DNA of 64,000 nt from Avichristensenella sp031549905 (lineage in GTDB: Bacteria > Bacillota > Clostridia > Christensenellales > Aristaeellaceae), in contig JAVBPC010000032.1 of assembly GCA_031549905.1 (NCBI GenBank), positions 31,151 to 95,150 of the forward strand, read 5' to 3'. A model generated the notes under the pieces. That model was not told the DNA's origin and ran no database searches. It saw nothing but the letters and a program-made list of their open reading frames with translations. The translations under genes were made by a program, and so were the position numbers. Position 1 is the first letter of the stretch. Every line of letters starts with the position of its first letter. Of the stretch, positions 34,198 to 41,620 are shown in pieces.

Positions 34198-35010
34198 TCA
34201 GGTTTTTAACCAGTCTCCCGGGCGAAGTTTTGCGCTGCCCAATCTGTTATCCACAGATTCCAACACTGTCAATGGTTTGACTTCGCCAAACGCACTGCAC
34301 GCGGATTCAAGCCCCACCAACACCGCCGCGCCGACCACCTCCGCGCCAAACTCACGCATTAGGTCAAGCATGCCTGTCGCAGTACCGCCGCTGCGCAGCA
34401 CGTCATCCACCAGCAACGCCTTTTGCCCAGGCTGCACAAGCTTTCGGGAAAGCGACATGGTTTTGAACTGTGAGCCCACAAGGTAATTGATATGCACGGT
34501 CGGCCCTTCATACGCCTTGCTGGAACGCCGTGCAATGATTACGGGGATGTGCAGCTGATGCGCCGTCATCATCGCCAGCGGAATCCCCTGCGTTTCCATC
34601 GTGAGCACAAAATCCGGTTCCTTTGCAGCAAATTCAGATGCCAGCACCTGCGCCATCGGCCCCATTACCAAGGGATCGGCAATGATATCCGCCAGGTACA
34701 GCAGTTCGCCCGGCAGCACGCGGCCCGGTGCGCGCAGCCTCTCGCACAGTGATTCCACCAGTGCGTACCTTTCCGCACAATCCAACTGCACGCGGAACCG
34801 TACGCCGCCGGATGCGCCTGAAAGCGTTTCCAATGTGCCCAGCGAAAATTGTGCCATTGCTGTGCGGATGATATCAAGATCCTCACTGACGGTGGATTTG
34901 GCCGTGCCAAAGGCATCACAGAAAACGGAAAGAGCAAAGCTTTTGTTAGGCTCCGCTACCAGCATGCGCGTCATCGCCGCTAGGCGTTCGGTTCGCCGGA
35001 TGTGTTCCAT
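34198..35010 (-). CDS. purR: Pur operon repressor PurR (Firmicute type)
   Basis: PRPP-responsive repressor of purine synthesis and salvage genes, unrelated to the LacI-type PurR. 270 residues. Winged-helix N-terminus (RRTERLAAMTRMLVAEPNKS) is followed by a phosphoribosyltransferase-like domain with the PRPP loop ALLVDDVLRSGGTATG. ATG 35010 is eight bases from GGAGG; a nearer in-frame ATG leaves too little spacing. In Firmicutes purR usually lies near glmU, as here. It is divergent from murC across a region with an inverted repeat. Confidence 0.95.
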   Translation of the reverse strand: MEHIRRTERLAAMTRMLVAEPNKSFALSVFCDAFGTAKSTVSEDLDIIRTAMAQFSLGTLETLSGASGGVRFRVQLDCAERYALVESLCERLRAPGRVLPGELLYLADIIADPLVMGPMAQVLASEFAAKEPDFVLTMETQGIPLAMMTAHQLHIPVIIARRSSKAYEGPTVHINYLVGSQFKTMSLSRKLVQPGQKALLVDDVLRSGGTATGMLDLMREFGAEVVGAAVLVGLESACSAFGEVKPLTVLESVDNRLGSAKLRPGDWLKT

Positions 35011-35080
35011 CCCCATTTCCTCCCGTGAAAACCCACCTTTGTTCGGTATTTCTGGGGTTTTCATGCATAGTTTGCTCAGA

Positions 35081-35109
35081 TTCGCCTTATTGTATATGAA
35101 AAAGGCGAA
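35081..35109. promoter_or_regulatory. purR -10 region flanked by an 8-base inverted repeat
   Basis: TTCGCCTT (35081-35088) and AAGGCGAA (35102-35109) flank a minus-strand TACAAT (35089-35094) that would serve purR. A second patch on the minus strand, GAACACGAACA, lies about 30 bases further upstream. Both resemble CGAA-type PurBox halves, so autoregulation is possible but unproven. Confidence 0.45.
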
Positions 35110-35182
35110 AAAATCCAGAGGGGAAAGGAATTTTGTTCGTGTTCATAATGCAGAAATGGGCCGGCGGTTTTCATATCGCCTC

Positions 35183-35211
35183 TTGCGGGGTACATCCCGC
35201 ATGGTTATAAT
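35183..35211 (+). promoter_or_regulatory. Sigma-A promoter of murC
   Basis: -35 TTGCGG, 17-base spacer, perfect -10 TATAAT, about 36 bases before the murC start. An inverted repeat TGCGGG-GTACAT-CCCGCA lies over the -35 and spacer. Confidence 0.7.
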
Positions 35212-35247
35212 GATACTGGGCAAGCTTTATGGGTTGGAGGGATGGAA

Positions 35248-36633
35248 ATGGCCTTGCATATAGATGATTTTGCCGGCAAACGGGTGCACATGATCGGCAT
35301 TGGCGGAAGCTCCATGTCCGGCTTGGCGGGTCTTCTGTTTGACCGCGGATACCAAATCACCGGCTCCGACAATTATGCGTCGTATCTGCTGGAAGCTGTT
35401 CGCGCGCACGGCATTCCCGTCACGCTTGGCCATGCGGCGGAAAATGTGCATGGCGCGGCACTGGTGGTGTATTCAGCGGCCATAGGTGAGCAAAACCCGG
35501 AGCGCCGGGAGGCCGTGCAGCTTGGCATCCCCCAGATGGAACGCGCCACACTGCTGGGACAGCTGATGCAAGGCTACAAGCAGGCGATCGGTGTTGCCGG
35601 AACACACGGCAAAACGACCACCACCGCAATGCTTGCGCAGGCACTTACGGAAGCGGGCCTGAACCCGGCGGTGCATCTGGGCGGCAGTTTTGATTTTATC
35701 GGTGGCAGCACCCGGATTGGCAAGCATGATGTGTTCGCTGCCGAAGCCTGCGAGTTCCACAACAGTTTTCTTGAAATGAAACCGACGGTCGGTATTGTTT
35801 TGAATATTGATGCGGACCATCTGGATTTCTTCGGCACAATCGAAAACATCCAGACGGCATTTGGCCAGTTTGTCAGCAATATCACGATGGATGGCACATT
35901 TGCGGGCAACGGGGATGATCCGCGCGTGCGGGTGTTGCTTCAGAACGCCGCATGCGCCACGTTGTCCTTTGGCTTTAGTGAGGAGAACGATTTGCGCGCG
36001 ATGAATGTTCAATACAATGAGCTGGGACACCCATTCTTTGATGTTGCGCTGCACGGGGATATTATCGCAGGCGTCTCCCTGCGCGTGGGCGGCAAATTCA
36101 ATGTGATAAACGCGCTGGCCGCGCTGGCTGGCGCTTATGTAGTGGGCGCTGATTTGACGCGCGCGGCGGAGGCACTTTCGAACTTTAAAGGAGTCCATCG
36201 CAGACTGGAGCATACCGGCACTGTACAGGGTGTCAAGCTTTATCACGACTATGGGCACAACCCTACGGAAATGCAAGGCGCACTGTCCGTAATGAAAATG
36301 CAGCCCCATAACCGGCTATGGGCTGTGATGCAACCGCATACTTATTCCAGAGTCAAGCGGCTTTTTGATGAATACATTCATTGCTGCGATGATGCAGATG
36401 AGATATTGATCACCGATATTTATGCCGCCCGCGAGGTGGACCCCGGCGATATTCACAGCAGCATGCTGGTGAATGCCATAAAAAAAACCGGCCAGCGCGT
36501 GCACCTGACCCCTACGTTTGCCGATACTGAAAAGTACCTGCGCGAACATTGGCAACCCGGCGACCTCGTGTTGACGATGGGCTGCGGCAACATCAACGAA
36601 CTAAACGATCTGATCGCTGGGCACGGCGAATGA
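35248..36633 (+). CDS. murC: UDP-N-acetylmuramate--L-alanine ligase
   Basis: First amino-acid addition in peptidoglycan precursor synthesis, ATP-dependent, cytosolic. 461 residues. N-terminal UDP-binding HMIGIGGSSMSGLAGLL, ATP loop GVAGTHGKTTTTAML, central EACEFHNSFLEM and NIDADHLDFF, and C-terminal YHDYGHNPTEM are present. ATG 35248 is seven bases from GGAGG; ATG 35242 is too close. It stands as a single-gene transcript divergent from purR. One copy of the recurrent palindrome lies at 35781. Confidence 0.96.
   Translation: MALHIDDFAGKRVHMIGIGGSSMSGLAGLLFDRGYQITGSDNYASYLLEAVRAHGIPVTLGHAAENVHGAALVVYSAAIGEQNPERREAVQLGIPQMERATLLGQLMQGYKQAIGVAGTHGKTTTTAMLAQALTEAGLNPAVHLGGSFDFIGGSTRIGKHDVFAAEACEFHNSFLEMKPTVGIVLNIDADHLDFFGTIENIQTAFGQFVSNITMDGTFAGNGDDPRVRVLLQNAACATLSFGFSEENDLRAMNVQYNELGHPFFDVALHGDIIAGVSLRVGGKFNVINALAALAGAYVVGADLTRAAEALSNFKGVHRRLEHTGTVQGVKLYHDYGHNPTEMQGALSVMKMQPHNRLWAVMQPHTYSRVKRLFDEYIHCCDDADEILITDIYAAREVDPGDIHSSMLVNAIKKTGQRVHLTPTFADTEKYLREHWQPGDLVLTMGCGNINELNDLIAGHGE
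35781..35793. repeat. Recurrent palindrome ACCGACSGTCGGT, copy in murC
   Basis: ACCGACGGTCGGT, coding for part of KPTVGIV. The reading frame differs from the copies in mutL and the hydrolase. Confidence 0.75.
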
Positions 36634-36646
36634 CGGAACCGTTGCC

Positions 36647-36681
36647 AAGGGGAAACTGTGCCAGCGATTACAGTTCCCCTT
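36647..36681. terminator. Hairpin at the convergent end of murC and the cysteine-rich gene
   Basis: AAGGGGAAACTGT pairs with ACAGTTCCCCTT with one bulged A. It overlaps the last codons of the minus-strand gene. No U-run follows on either strand, so terminator activity is uncertain. Confidence 0.45.
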
Positions 36682-36868
36682 CCAGCGCCTCATCATTCGT
36701 AAGCACACCGTCAATTTGGATCGCCGCATATTCCGCGTCCTTTTTCACGCACTGCATGCAGTTGTCGCAGATTTTTTCCGGGTTTTCATCGCAGCGGTCG
36801 CATTCCCCGCAATCCATACAGGGACGATCATACAATACGCACTCTCCAGGCTGTTTCAAAGTACTCAT
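36668..36868 (-). CDS. Small cysteine-rich protein of unknown function
   Basis: 66 residues with eight cysteines: one in GECVLYD, four in CMDCGECDRC and three in ICDNCMQC. The spacing suggests zinc or Fe-S binding, or a compact ribbon. The C-terminal third is acidic (NDEALEGEL). I do not recognise a named family. The ATG directly abuts GGAG, so a TTG at 36859 (KQPGECVLYD) with nine-base spacing may be the real start. It is divergent from lexA across a region with LexA-like sites, which raises the possibility of damage control. Confidence 0.7.
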   Translation of the reverse strand: MSTLKQPGECVLYDRPCMDCGECDRCDENPEKICDNCMQCVKKDAEYAAIQIDGVLTNDEALEGEL

Positions 36869-36894
36869 CTCCTACAAAAATATTGGTATTCATG

Positions 36895-36920
36895 GAACGA
36901 ATATTCGCGAACAGGCGTTT
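36895..36920. promoter_or_regulatory. Pair of LexA-like sites upstream of lexA
   Basis: GAAC-GAAT-ATTC (36895-36906) and GAAC-AGGC-GTTT (36909-36920) each match GAAC-N4-GTTC at seven of eight positions. They lie between lexA and the divergent cysteine-rich gene. Autoregulation of lexA is the usual arrangement. Confidence 0.6.
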
Positions 36921-36927
36921 CTTCCGC

Positions 36928-36956
36928 TTGTAATGGCCGCCGGTTTATGGTATACT
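36928..36956 (+). promoter_or_regulatory. Sigma-A promoter of lexA
   Basis: -35 TTGTAA (36928-36933), 17-base spacer, -10 TATACT (36951-36956), about 26 bases before the lexA ATG. The LexA-like sites lie immediately upstream. Confidence 0.75.
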
Positions 36957-36982
36957 CAAAAAAACTGTGTGAGGTGGCGGCT

Positions 36983-37591
36983 ATGCGAAAACCTCGTGGC
37001 GATAACCAGGCGAAAATTCTCGCATTCATTAAGCAAGAAATTCAAAATAAGGGCTATCCCCCGTCCGTGCGTGAAATTTGCGAGGCGGTTGGGCTCAAGT
37101 CAACATCCACGGTGCACGGCCATCTGATGCGCCTGGAAAAGAAGGGCTTGTTGCACCGTGATTCCATGAAGCCGCGCGCCATTGAGGTGCTGAACGATCC
37201 CGCTTTCAACCGGCATGCCGCCCTTTCCATTCCCCTGGTGGGCAAGGTTGCCGCCGGCCAACCGATTACCGCGCTGGAAGATCGGTCCGAACAGATGATG
37301 CTCCCGATCGAACTGCTTGGTGAAGGGACGCATTTCATCCTGACCGTGCAAGGCGAAAGCATGATCAACGCCGGCATTCTGGATGGCGATTACATCGTCG
37401 TGCACCAGCAATCCACCGCCAACAACGGCGATATCGTTGTGGCTATGGTGGAAGACGAAGCCACGGTCAAGCGCTTCTACCGCGAGAAGAACATCATCCG
37501 CCTGCAGCCGGAAAACGATCTAATGGAGCCCATCATGGTGCGCGATCCCGTCATCTTGGGCAAGGTTGTATCCCTCATGCGCAAGATCTGA
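36983..37591 (+). CDS. lexA: SOS repressor LexA
   Basis: Represses DNA-damage genes and cleaves itself when RecA is activated. 202 residues, normal. N-terminal winged helix-turn-helix (YPPSVREICEAVGLKSTSTVHGH). Autocleavage site Ala91-Gly92 in KVAAGQP, catalytic Ser126 in QGESM and Lys163 in ATVKRFY. ATG 36983 follows GAGG; the long open frame upstream only reflects the antisense of the divergent gene. Its stop is two bases from the convergent ynbB stop, with no obvious terminator between. Confidence 0.97.
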   Translation: MRKPRGDNQAKILAFIKQEIQNKGYPPSVREICEAVGLKSTSTVHGHLMRLEKKGLLHRDSMKPRAIEVLNDPAFNRHAALSIPLVGKVAAGQPITALEDRSEQMMLPIELLGEGTHFILTVQGESMINAGILDGDYIVVHQQSTANNGDIVVAMVEDEATVKRFYREKNIIRLQPENDLMEPIMVRDPVILGKVVSLMRKI

Positions 37592-37593
37592 TT

Positions 37594-38823
37594 CTATTTG
37601 GCCGCAACCGCCCGCAGCGTCTCCATCACCGCAAATCTGCAATGCACATATGTCAGGCCGCCCTGCCAATAGGCAATATAGGGCGGCTTTATTGGTGCAT
37701 CCGCGCTAAGTTCAATGGAAGCGCCGGAAACAAACGTGCCCGCCGCCATGATCACTTGGTGCATATACCCGGGCATCGCCCACGGCTCCGGCAGGGCATA
37801 GCTGTCGATTGGCGATGCGCCCTGTACCGCCTGACAAAAGGCGATCAACCGCTCTTCTGTTTCCAGGCGTACCGCTTGGATAATATCCCCGCGCGATGCG
37901 TCATATGCGGGCTGCACGGCAAATCCGGTCATTTCAAACGCGCGCGCAAGCAACGCCGCGCCCATCACCGCCTGCGCTACCACATGCGGCGCCATAAACA
38001 GCCCTTGGAAAAACTGCTGATACCCGCCTGCATAGGAACCAACCTCCGCGCCGATTCCCGGGGAGGTCAGTCTTGTTGCAACGCGGTCAATAGCATCCGC
38101 TCGCCCGGCAATATACCCGCCTGTGGGTGCAAGCCCGCCGCCGGGGTTCTTGATCAGGGAGCCGACCAATACATCCGCGCCAACGCTCGACGGTTCCGCC
38201 TCGCAGGTAAACTCACCATAGCAATTGTCCACCAGCACAAGCGCTTTAGGGTTTGCCCCATGCACCGCTTCCACTACCCGCCCAATCTGCGCAAGCGTCA
38301 GCGTCGGACGCCATGCGTACCCGCGCGAACGCTGTACCAGCACCACCCGTGTTTCGGGGCGCATCGCGTGCAGAATGCCGGGAATATCGACATCATCATC
38401 CGCCGTCAAATCCACTTGATCATATTCAACGCCGAACGATGCCAACGACCCATCCACCGCTTCTGTGATGCCGATCACTTCATCCAGCGTGTCATACGGC
38501 TTGCCCGCGGCAGAAAGCAGCCGATCCCCCGGGCGGAGCAACCCGAACAGCGCCACCGCCAAAGCATGCGTTCCCGATACGATCTGCGGACGCACCAGCG
38601 CCTTTTCGCACCCGAACACGCCCGCATACACGCGTTCCAGCGCATCGCGTCCCACATCGCCATAGCCGTAGCCTGTCGTTTGCGCAAAATGCTGCGTGCC
38701 GATTCTTTCCGCCTGAAAACGGCGCAACACGCGGGCAAAGCAAGCGCGTTCCACCGCCTGTATCCCTTCGAAAACAGTCGCGCAGTCCCTTTCCGCCTGT
38801 TCGACAAGCGCTTCGATATCCAT
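37594..38823 (-). CDS. ynbB: PLP-dependent methionine gamma-lyase family protein (YnbB)
   Basis: About 409 residues of the fold-type I PLP enzymes once labelled aluminium resistance proteins. Recognisable parts are FAQTTGYGYGDVGRD near the N-terminus, substrate-binding SGTHALAVALFGLLRPGD, and the PLP-lysine region GSLIKNPGGGLAPTGGYIAG. Reaction is unproven. The second of two tandem ATG codons (38823) is five bases from GAGAGG and is preferred. Position after miaA is the standard Firmicute order. Confidence 0.92.
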   Translation of the reverse strand: MDIEALVEQAERDCATVFEGIQAVERACFARVLRRFQAERIGTQHFAQTTGYGYGDVGRDALERVYAGVFGCEKALVRPQIVSGTHALAVALFGLLRPGDRLLSAAGKPYDTLDEVIGITEAVDGSLASFGVEYDQVDLTADDDVDIPGILHAMRPETRVVLVQRSRGYAWRPTLTLAQIGRVVEAVHGANPKALVLVDNCYGEFTCEAEPSSVGADVLVGSLIKNPGGGLAPTGGYIAGRADAIDRVATRLTSPGIGAEVGSYAGGYQQFFQGLFMAPHVVAQAVMGAALLARAFEMTGFAVQPAYDASRGDIIQAVRLETEERLIAFCQAVQGASPIDSYALPEPWAMPGYMHQVIMAAGTFVSGASIELSADAPIKPPYIAYWQGGLTYVHCRFAVMETLRAVAAK

Positions 38824-39785
38824 CATTGCCTCTCTTCTTGAAGCGTCCGTACCCGGCCTATGATTGCCTGGTGCACCGCTTCCGGTTCGTTATACTGATC
38901 CAGTGAAATCCACTGCACGCGCGCATCCCGCCGAAACCAGGTCATCTGGCGCTTGGCATAGCGGCGCGAGTTCATTTTCACGCGCCCAACCGCGTCTTCA
39001 AGCGTGCAGTGTCCCTGAAAATACGCTACAAATTCCTGATACCCAATAGCCCGCATCGCCTGCGTTTCAGGCGAAAGCCCAGAGCGGAGCAGGGACTCCA
39101 CTTCATTCAGCAAGCCGCGCTGCAACATGATATCCACACGCTGGTTGATCCGCGTATACAGCACTTCGCGCGGCCATGACAGAGCAAAGATTGCCCAATC
39201 TTCCGCGGAATCGGCATCCCATTCCGTGCGCCCGGCGGACATGGGCGTGCCTGTTGTCTCATAAACTTCCAGCGCACGGATTACGCGGCGGATATCGTTT
39301 ACATGCAACCGCGCCGCAGTCTCCGGGTCCACGGAGGCAAGCCGACAATGCAGCGCTTCCGGGCCGCCCGATGTTTCCGCCTCATGCTGCAAACACTCGC
39401 GAACCGTGCTGGTCTCGCCCGCCTGTGCAAAATTGAGAGGACGGCTTACCGCTTGCAAATACAACCCCGTTCCTCCGACAAATACGGGCAGATTTCCGCG
39501 CGCCAACACATCTGTCATTTTGGCACGCGCATCCCGCTGATATTCCTGTACGGTATAAGGGGTATCCGGCGGCACAAAAGACAGCAGATGGTGCGGCACA
39601 CCGCGCATTTCTTCCGGTGTAGGCTTGGCTGTGCCGATAGTAAGCCGCTGGTATATCTGCATGGAATCCATCGAAATGGCTTCGCCCCCCAGCGCCAAGC
39701 ATAGCGATACTGCCGCGTCCGTCTTGCCCGTTGCCGTAGGGCCGACAATTGCGGCAACCAGCGGTTTCTTTTCTATCTTGCTCAT
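38823..39785 (-). CDS. miaA: tRNA dimethylallyltransferase
   Basis: Adds a dimethylallyl group to A37 of tRNAs that read UNN codons; MiaB, encoded about 4.5 kb upstream in the same run, then thiomethylates it. 320 residues. P-loop GPTATGKT (residues 15-22), DSMQIYQRLTIGTAKPT and a central VGGTGLYLQA motif are diagnostic. The ATG overlaps the mutL stop (ATGA), and the stop overlaps ynbB. Confidence 0.97.
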   Translation of the reverse strand: MSKIEKKPLVAAIVGPTATGKTDAAVSLCLALGGEAISMDSMQIYQRLTIGTAKPTPEEMRGVPHHLLSFVPPDTPYTVQEYQRDARAKMTDVLARGNLPVFVGGTGLYLQAVSRPLNFAQAGETSTVRECLQHEAETSGGPEALHCRLASVDPETAARLHVNDIRRVIRALEVYETTGTPMSAGRTEWDADSAEDWAIFALSWPREVLYTRINQRVDIMLQRGLLNEVESLLRSGLSPETQAMRAIGYQEFVAYFQGHCTLEDAVGRVKMNSRRYAKRQMTWFRRDARVQWISLDQYNEPEAVHQAIIGRVRTLQEERQ

Positions 39786-41620
39786 ACGATCCTGCGAAAA
39801 CGCTTATCCAAATCGGTTTTATCAATGCGCACAACCAATGGGCGGCCGTGCGGGCAGGTCGGCGGCGCGCCTGTCTCGCGCATCTCGGTTAGCAGTGCCT
39901 CAATGCTCTCCATCGATAGCGGATCACCCGCCTTGACCGCCTTTCGGCACGCCAGCTTTACCAGCATGTCGCGCCGCTTTGTTTCTGTGGGAAGCTGCCG
40001 GTATTCGGCAATGCAGTCCGCCAGTTCGCCAAAGAAATGCTTGACCTCCGGCGCGCCAAGAATCATCGGCACCGCGCGCACCTGGATGGCCCGATCGCCA
40101 AAATCCTCCAATTCAAACCCGGCCGCTGTTAGGTCAGCGAGGCTCTGCTGCAGCGCCGCGTGTTCCCGGTGCGTCAACTCTACCACCTGCGGCACCAACA
40201 GCTGCTGGGATACGCTCTGCTGATCCATCGCTTTGCGATAGCGCTCGTATAGAATCCTCTCGTGGGCGGCATGCTGGTCAATAATATATAGGATATCCTC
40301 CTGCAACACAAACACATATTCAAGCCATGCCACGCCCACGATGATGATCGGCGCGGTTTTGGGCTTTGCTTCCGGCATAGCCATCTGCTCCTGGATAAGA
40401 GGCATTGGTTCCGTCATCGGCGACAAAACCGACGGTCGGTTCGGCATCATTGGTGGCATTGTGGCGCTGTCTCGCAGAAAAACCGTCGGTCGGTTTAGTA
40501 AAGATGTTGGTATCGGCTTTTCGCCTCTTTTCGCTATTGAAGGCACCTCCGCCGTAGCTTTCACAGGAACCGCCTTTTCTGGCGTTTCAGGCAAAAGCTT
40601 CGGTGCGGCGGCCAGCGGTTCCACGATGAACGATTCCCGCACCACCGCCGCAATTCCTTCCAGCAGCGTACGTTCATCCTGAAAGCGCACTTCCAGCTTG
40701 TTGGGGTGTACGTTGACATCCACGGATTCAAAAGGCATTGTCAGGTGCAACGCACACACCGGGTATTTTCCGGTCATCACACGCTCCCGACATCCCTCTT
40801 CCACCGCCTGGGATAGAATCGCGTTGCGCACATAGCGCCCATTCAAAATGAACGTTTGCATTTGCCGCGTACTGCGTGCCGCTTCCCCCACGCCCACATA
40901 GCCTGTAACAAAGCACCCGGCGGCGCTGCCCTTTACCGAAACCAGTGCATCAAGCGCATCCCGTCCCAGCACCGCGAACAGCGCATCCTTTAGGTTGCCG
41001 TTACCTGTACTGTGATATACCTGCTTTTCCGCGTTCATCAGCCGGAAACTGATGTCAGGCCGCGCCAGAATCAAGCGCAGCACCAAATCCGATACAAGCC
41101 CGGCTTCTGTGACCGGTTTTTTTAAGAATTTTTGCCGGGCAGGGGTGTTGAAGAACAAGTCACGTACGATGATGGAGGTACCTTCCGGGCTTGCCGTATC
41201 TTCAATCTTTTCGATCGCTCCGCCTGCCACCACAGCCTTGATGCCATTCTTTTCGCCGGATGCGCGGGTACGCATCTCAACGCGCGCAACCGCTGCAATG
41301 GATGCCAGCGCCTCCCCGCGGAAACCCAGCGTATGGATTGCCGCAAGTTCTTCCGCGGTGCGCAGTTTGCTGGTCGCATGGCGGACAAATGCCATGCGCA
41401 CATCATCCGGCACGATTCCGCAGCCGTTGTCCGTTACGCGAAAATACGTTAACCCACCATCCCGAATTTCCACAGTGATGGAGGTTGCACCCGCGTCAAT
41501 GCTGTTTTCAACCAGCTCTTTGATGGCAAAGGCTGGCCGCTCTACCACTTCACCGGCGGCAATCTGGCCGACAACGGAAGGGTCAAGGGGCCGTATCGCA
41601 TGCCTTTGAGGCGTTGCCAT
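39782..41620 (-). CDS. mutL: DNA mismatch repair protein MutL (endonuclease type)
   Basis: Couples MutS recognition to strand cleavage. 612 residues. N-terminal GHKL ATPase motifs: ELVENSIDAGAT, DNGCGI and GFRGEAL. The C-terminal domain carries the endonuclease metal motif DQHAAHERILYE plus ACRKAVKAGDP and CPHGRP, so this MutL should nick DNA itself, in keeping with no MutH. The linker (about residues 335-430) is Pro-rich and contains two copies of the recurrent palindrome. ATG 41620 overlaps the mutS stop by one base. Confidence 0.97.
   Translation of the reverse strand: MATPQRHAIRPLDPSVVGQIAAGEVVERPAFAIKELVENSIDAGATSITVEIRDGGLTYFRVTDNGCGIVPDDVRMAFVRHATSKLRTAEELAAIHTLGFRGEALASIAAVARVEMRTRASGEKNGIKAVVAGGAIEKIEDTASPEGTSIIVRDLFFNTPARQKFLKKPVTEAGLVSDLVLRLILARPDISFRLMNAEKQVYHSTGNGNLKDALFAVLGRDALDALVSVKGSAAGCFVTGYVGVGEAARSTRQMQTFILNGRYVRNAILSQAVEEGCRERVMTGKYPVCALHLTMPFESVDVNVHPNKLEVRFQDERTLLEGIAAVVRESFIVEPLAAAPKLLPETPEKAVPVKATAEVPSIAKRGEKPIPTSLLNRPTVFLRDSATMPPMMPNRPSVLSPMTEPMPLIQEQMAMPEAKPKTAPIIIVGVAWLEYVFVLQEDILYIIDQHAAHERILYERYRKAMDQQSVSQQLLVPQVVELTHREHAALQQSLADLTAAGFELEDFGDRAIQVRAVPMILGAPEVKHFFGELADCIAEYRQLPTETKRRDMLVKLACRKAVKAGDPLSMESIEALLTEMRETGAPPTCPHGRPLVVRIDKTDLDKRFRRIV
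40428..40440. repeat. Recurrent palindrome ACCGACSGTCGGT, copy in mutL linker
   Basis: ACCGACGGTCGGT, extended to AACCGACGGTCGGTT. A rearranged relative, ACCGTCGGTCGGT, lies 54 bases away at 40482-40494. Confidence 0.75.

Noticed and set aside
37589..37596. Terminator between convergent lexA and ynbB
   Set aside because: The stop codons are two bases apart and no stem with a U-run was found in the joint region.
37642..38841. A 399-residue open frame opposite ynbB
   Set aside because: Antisense shadow of a recognised PLP-enzyme gene; the translated sequence is rich in His, Arg and Pro with no domain pattern.
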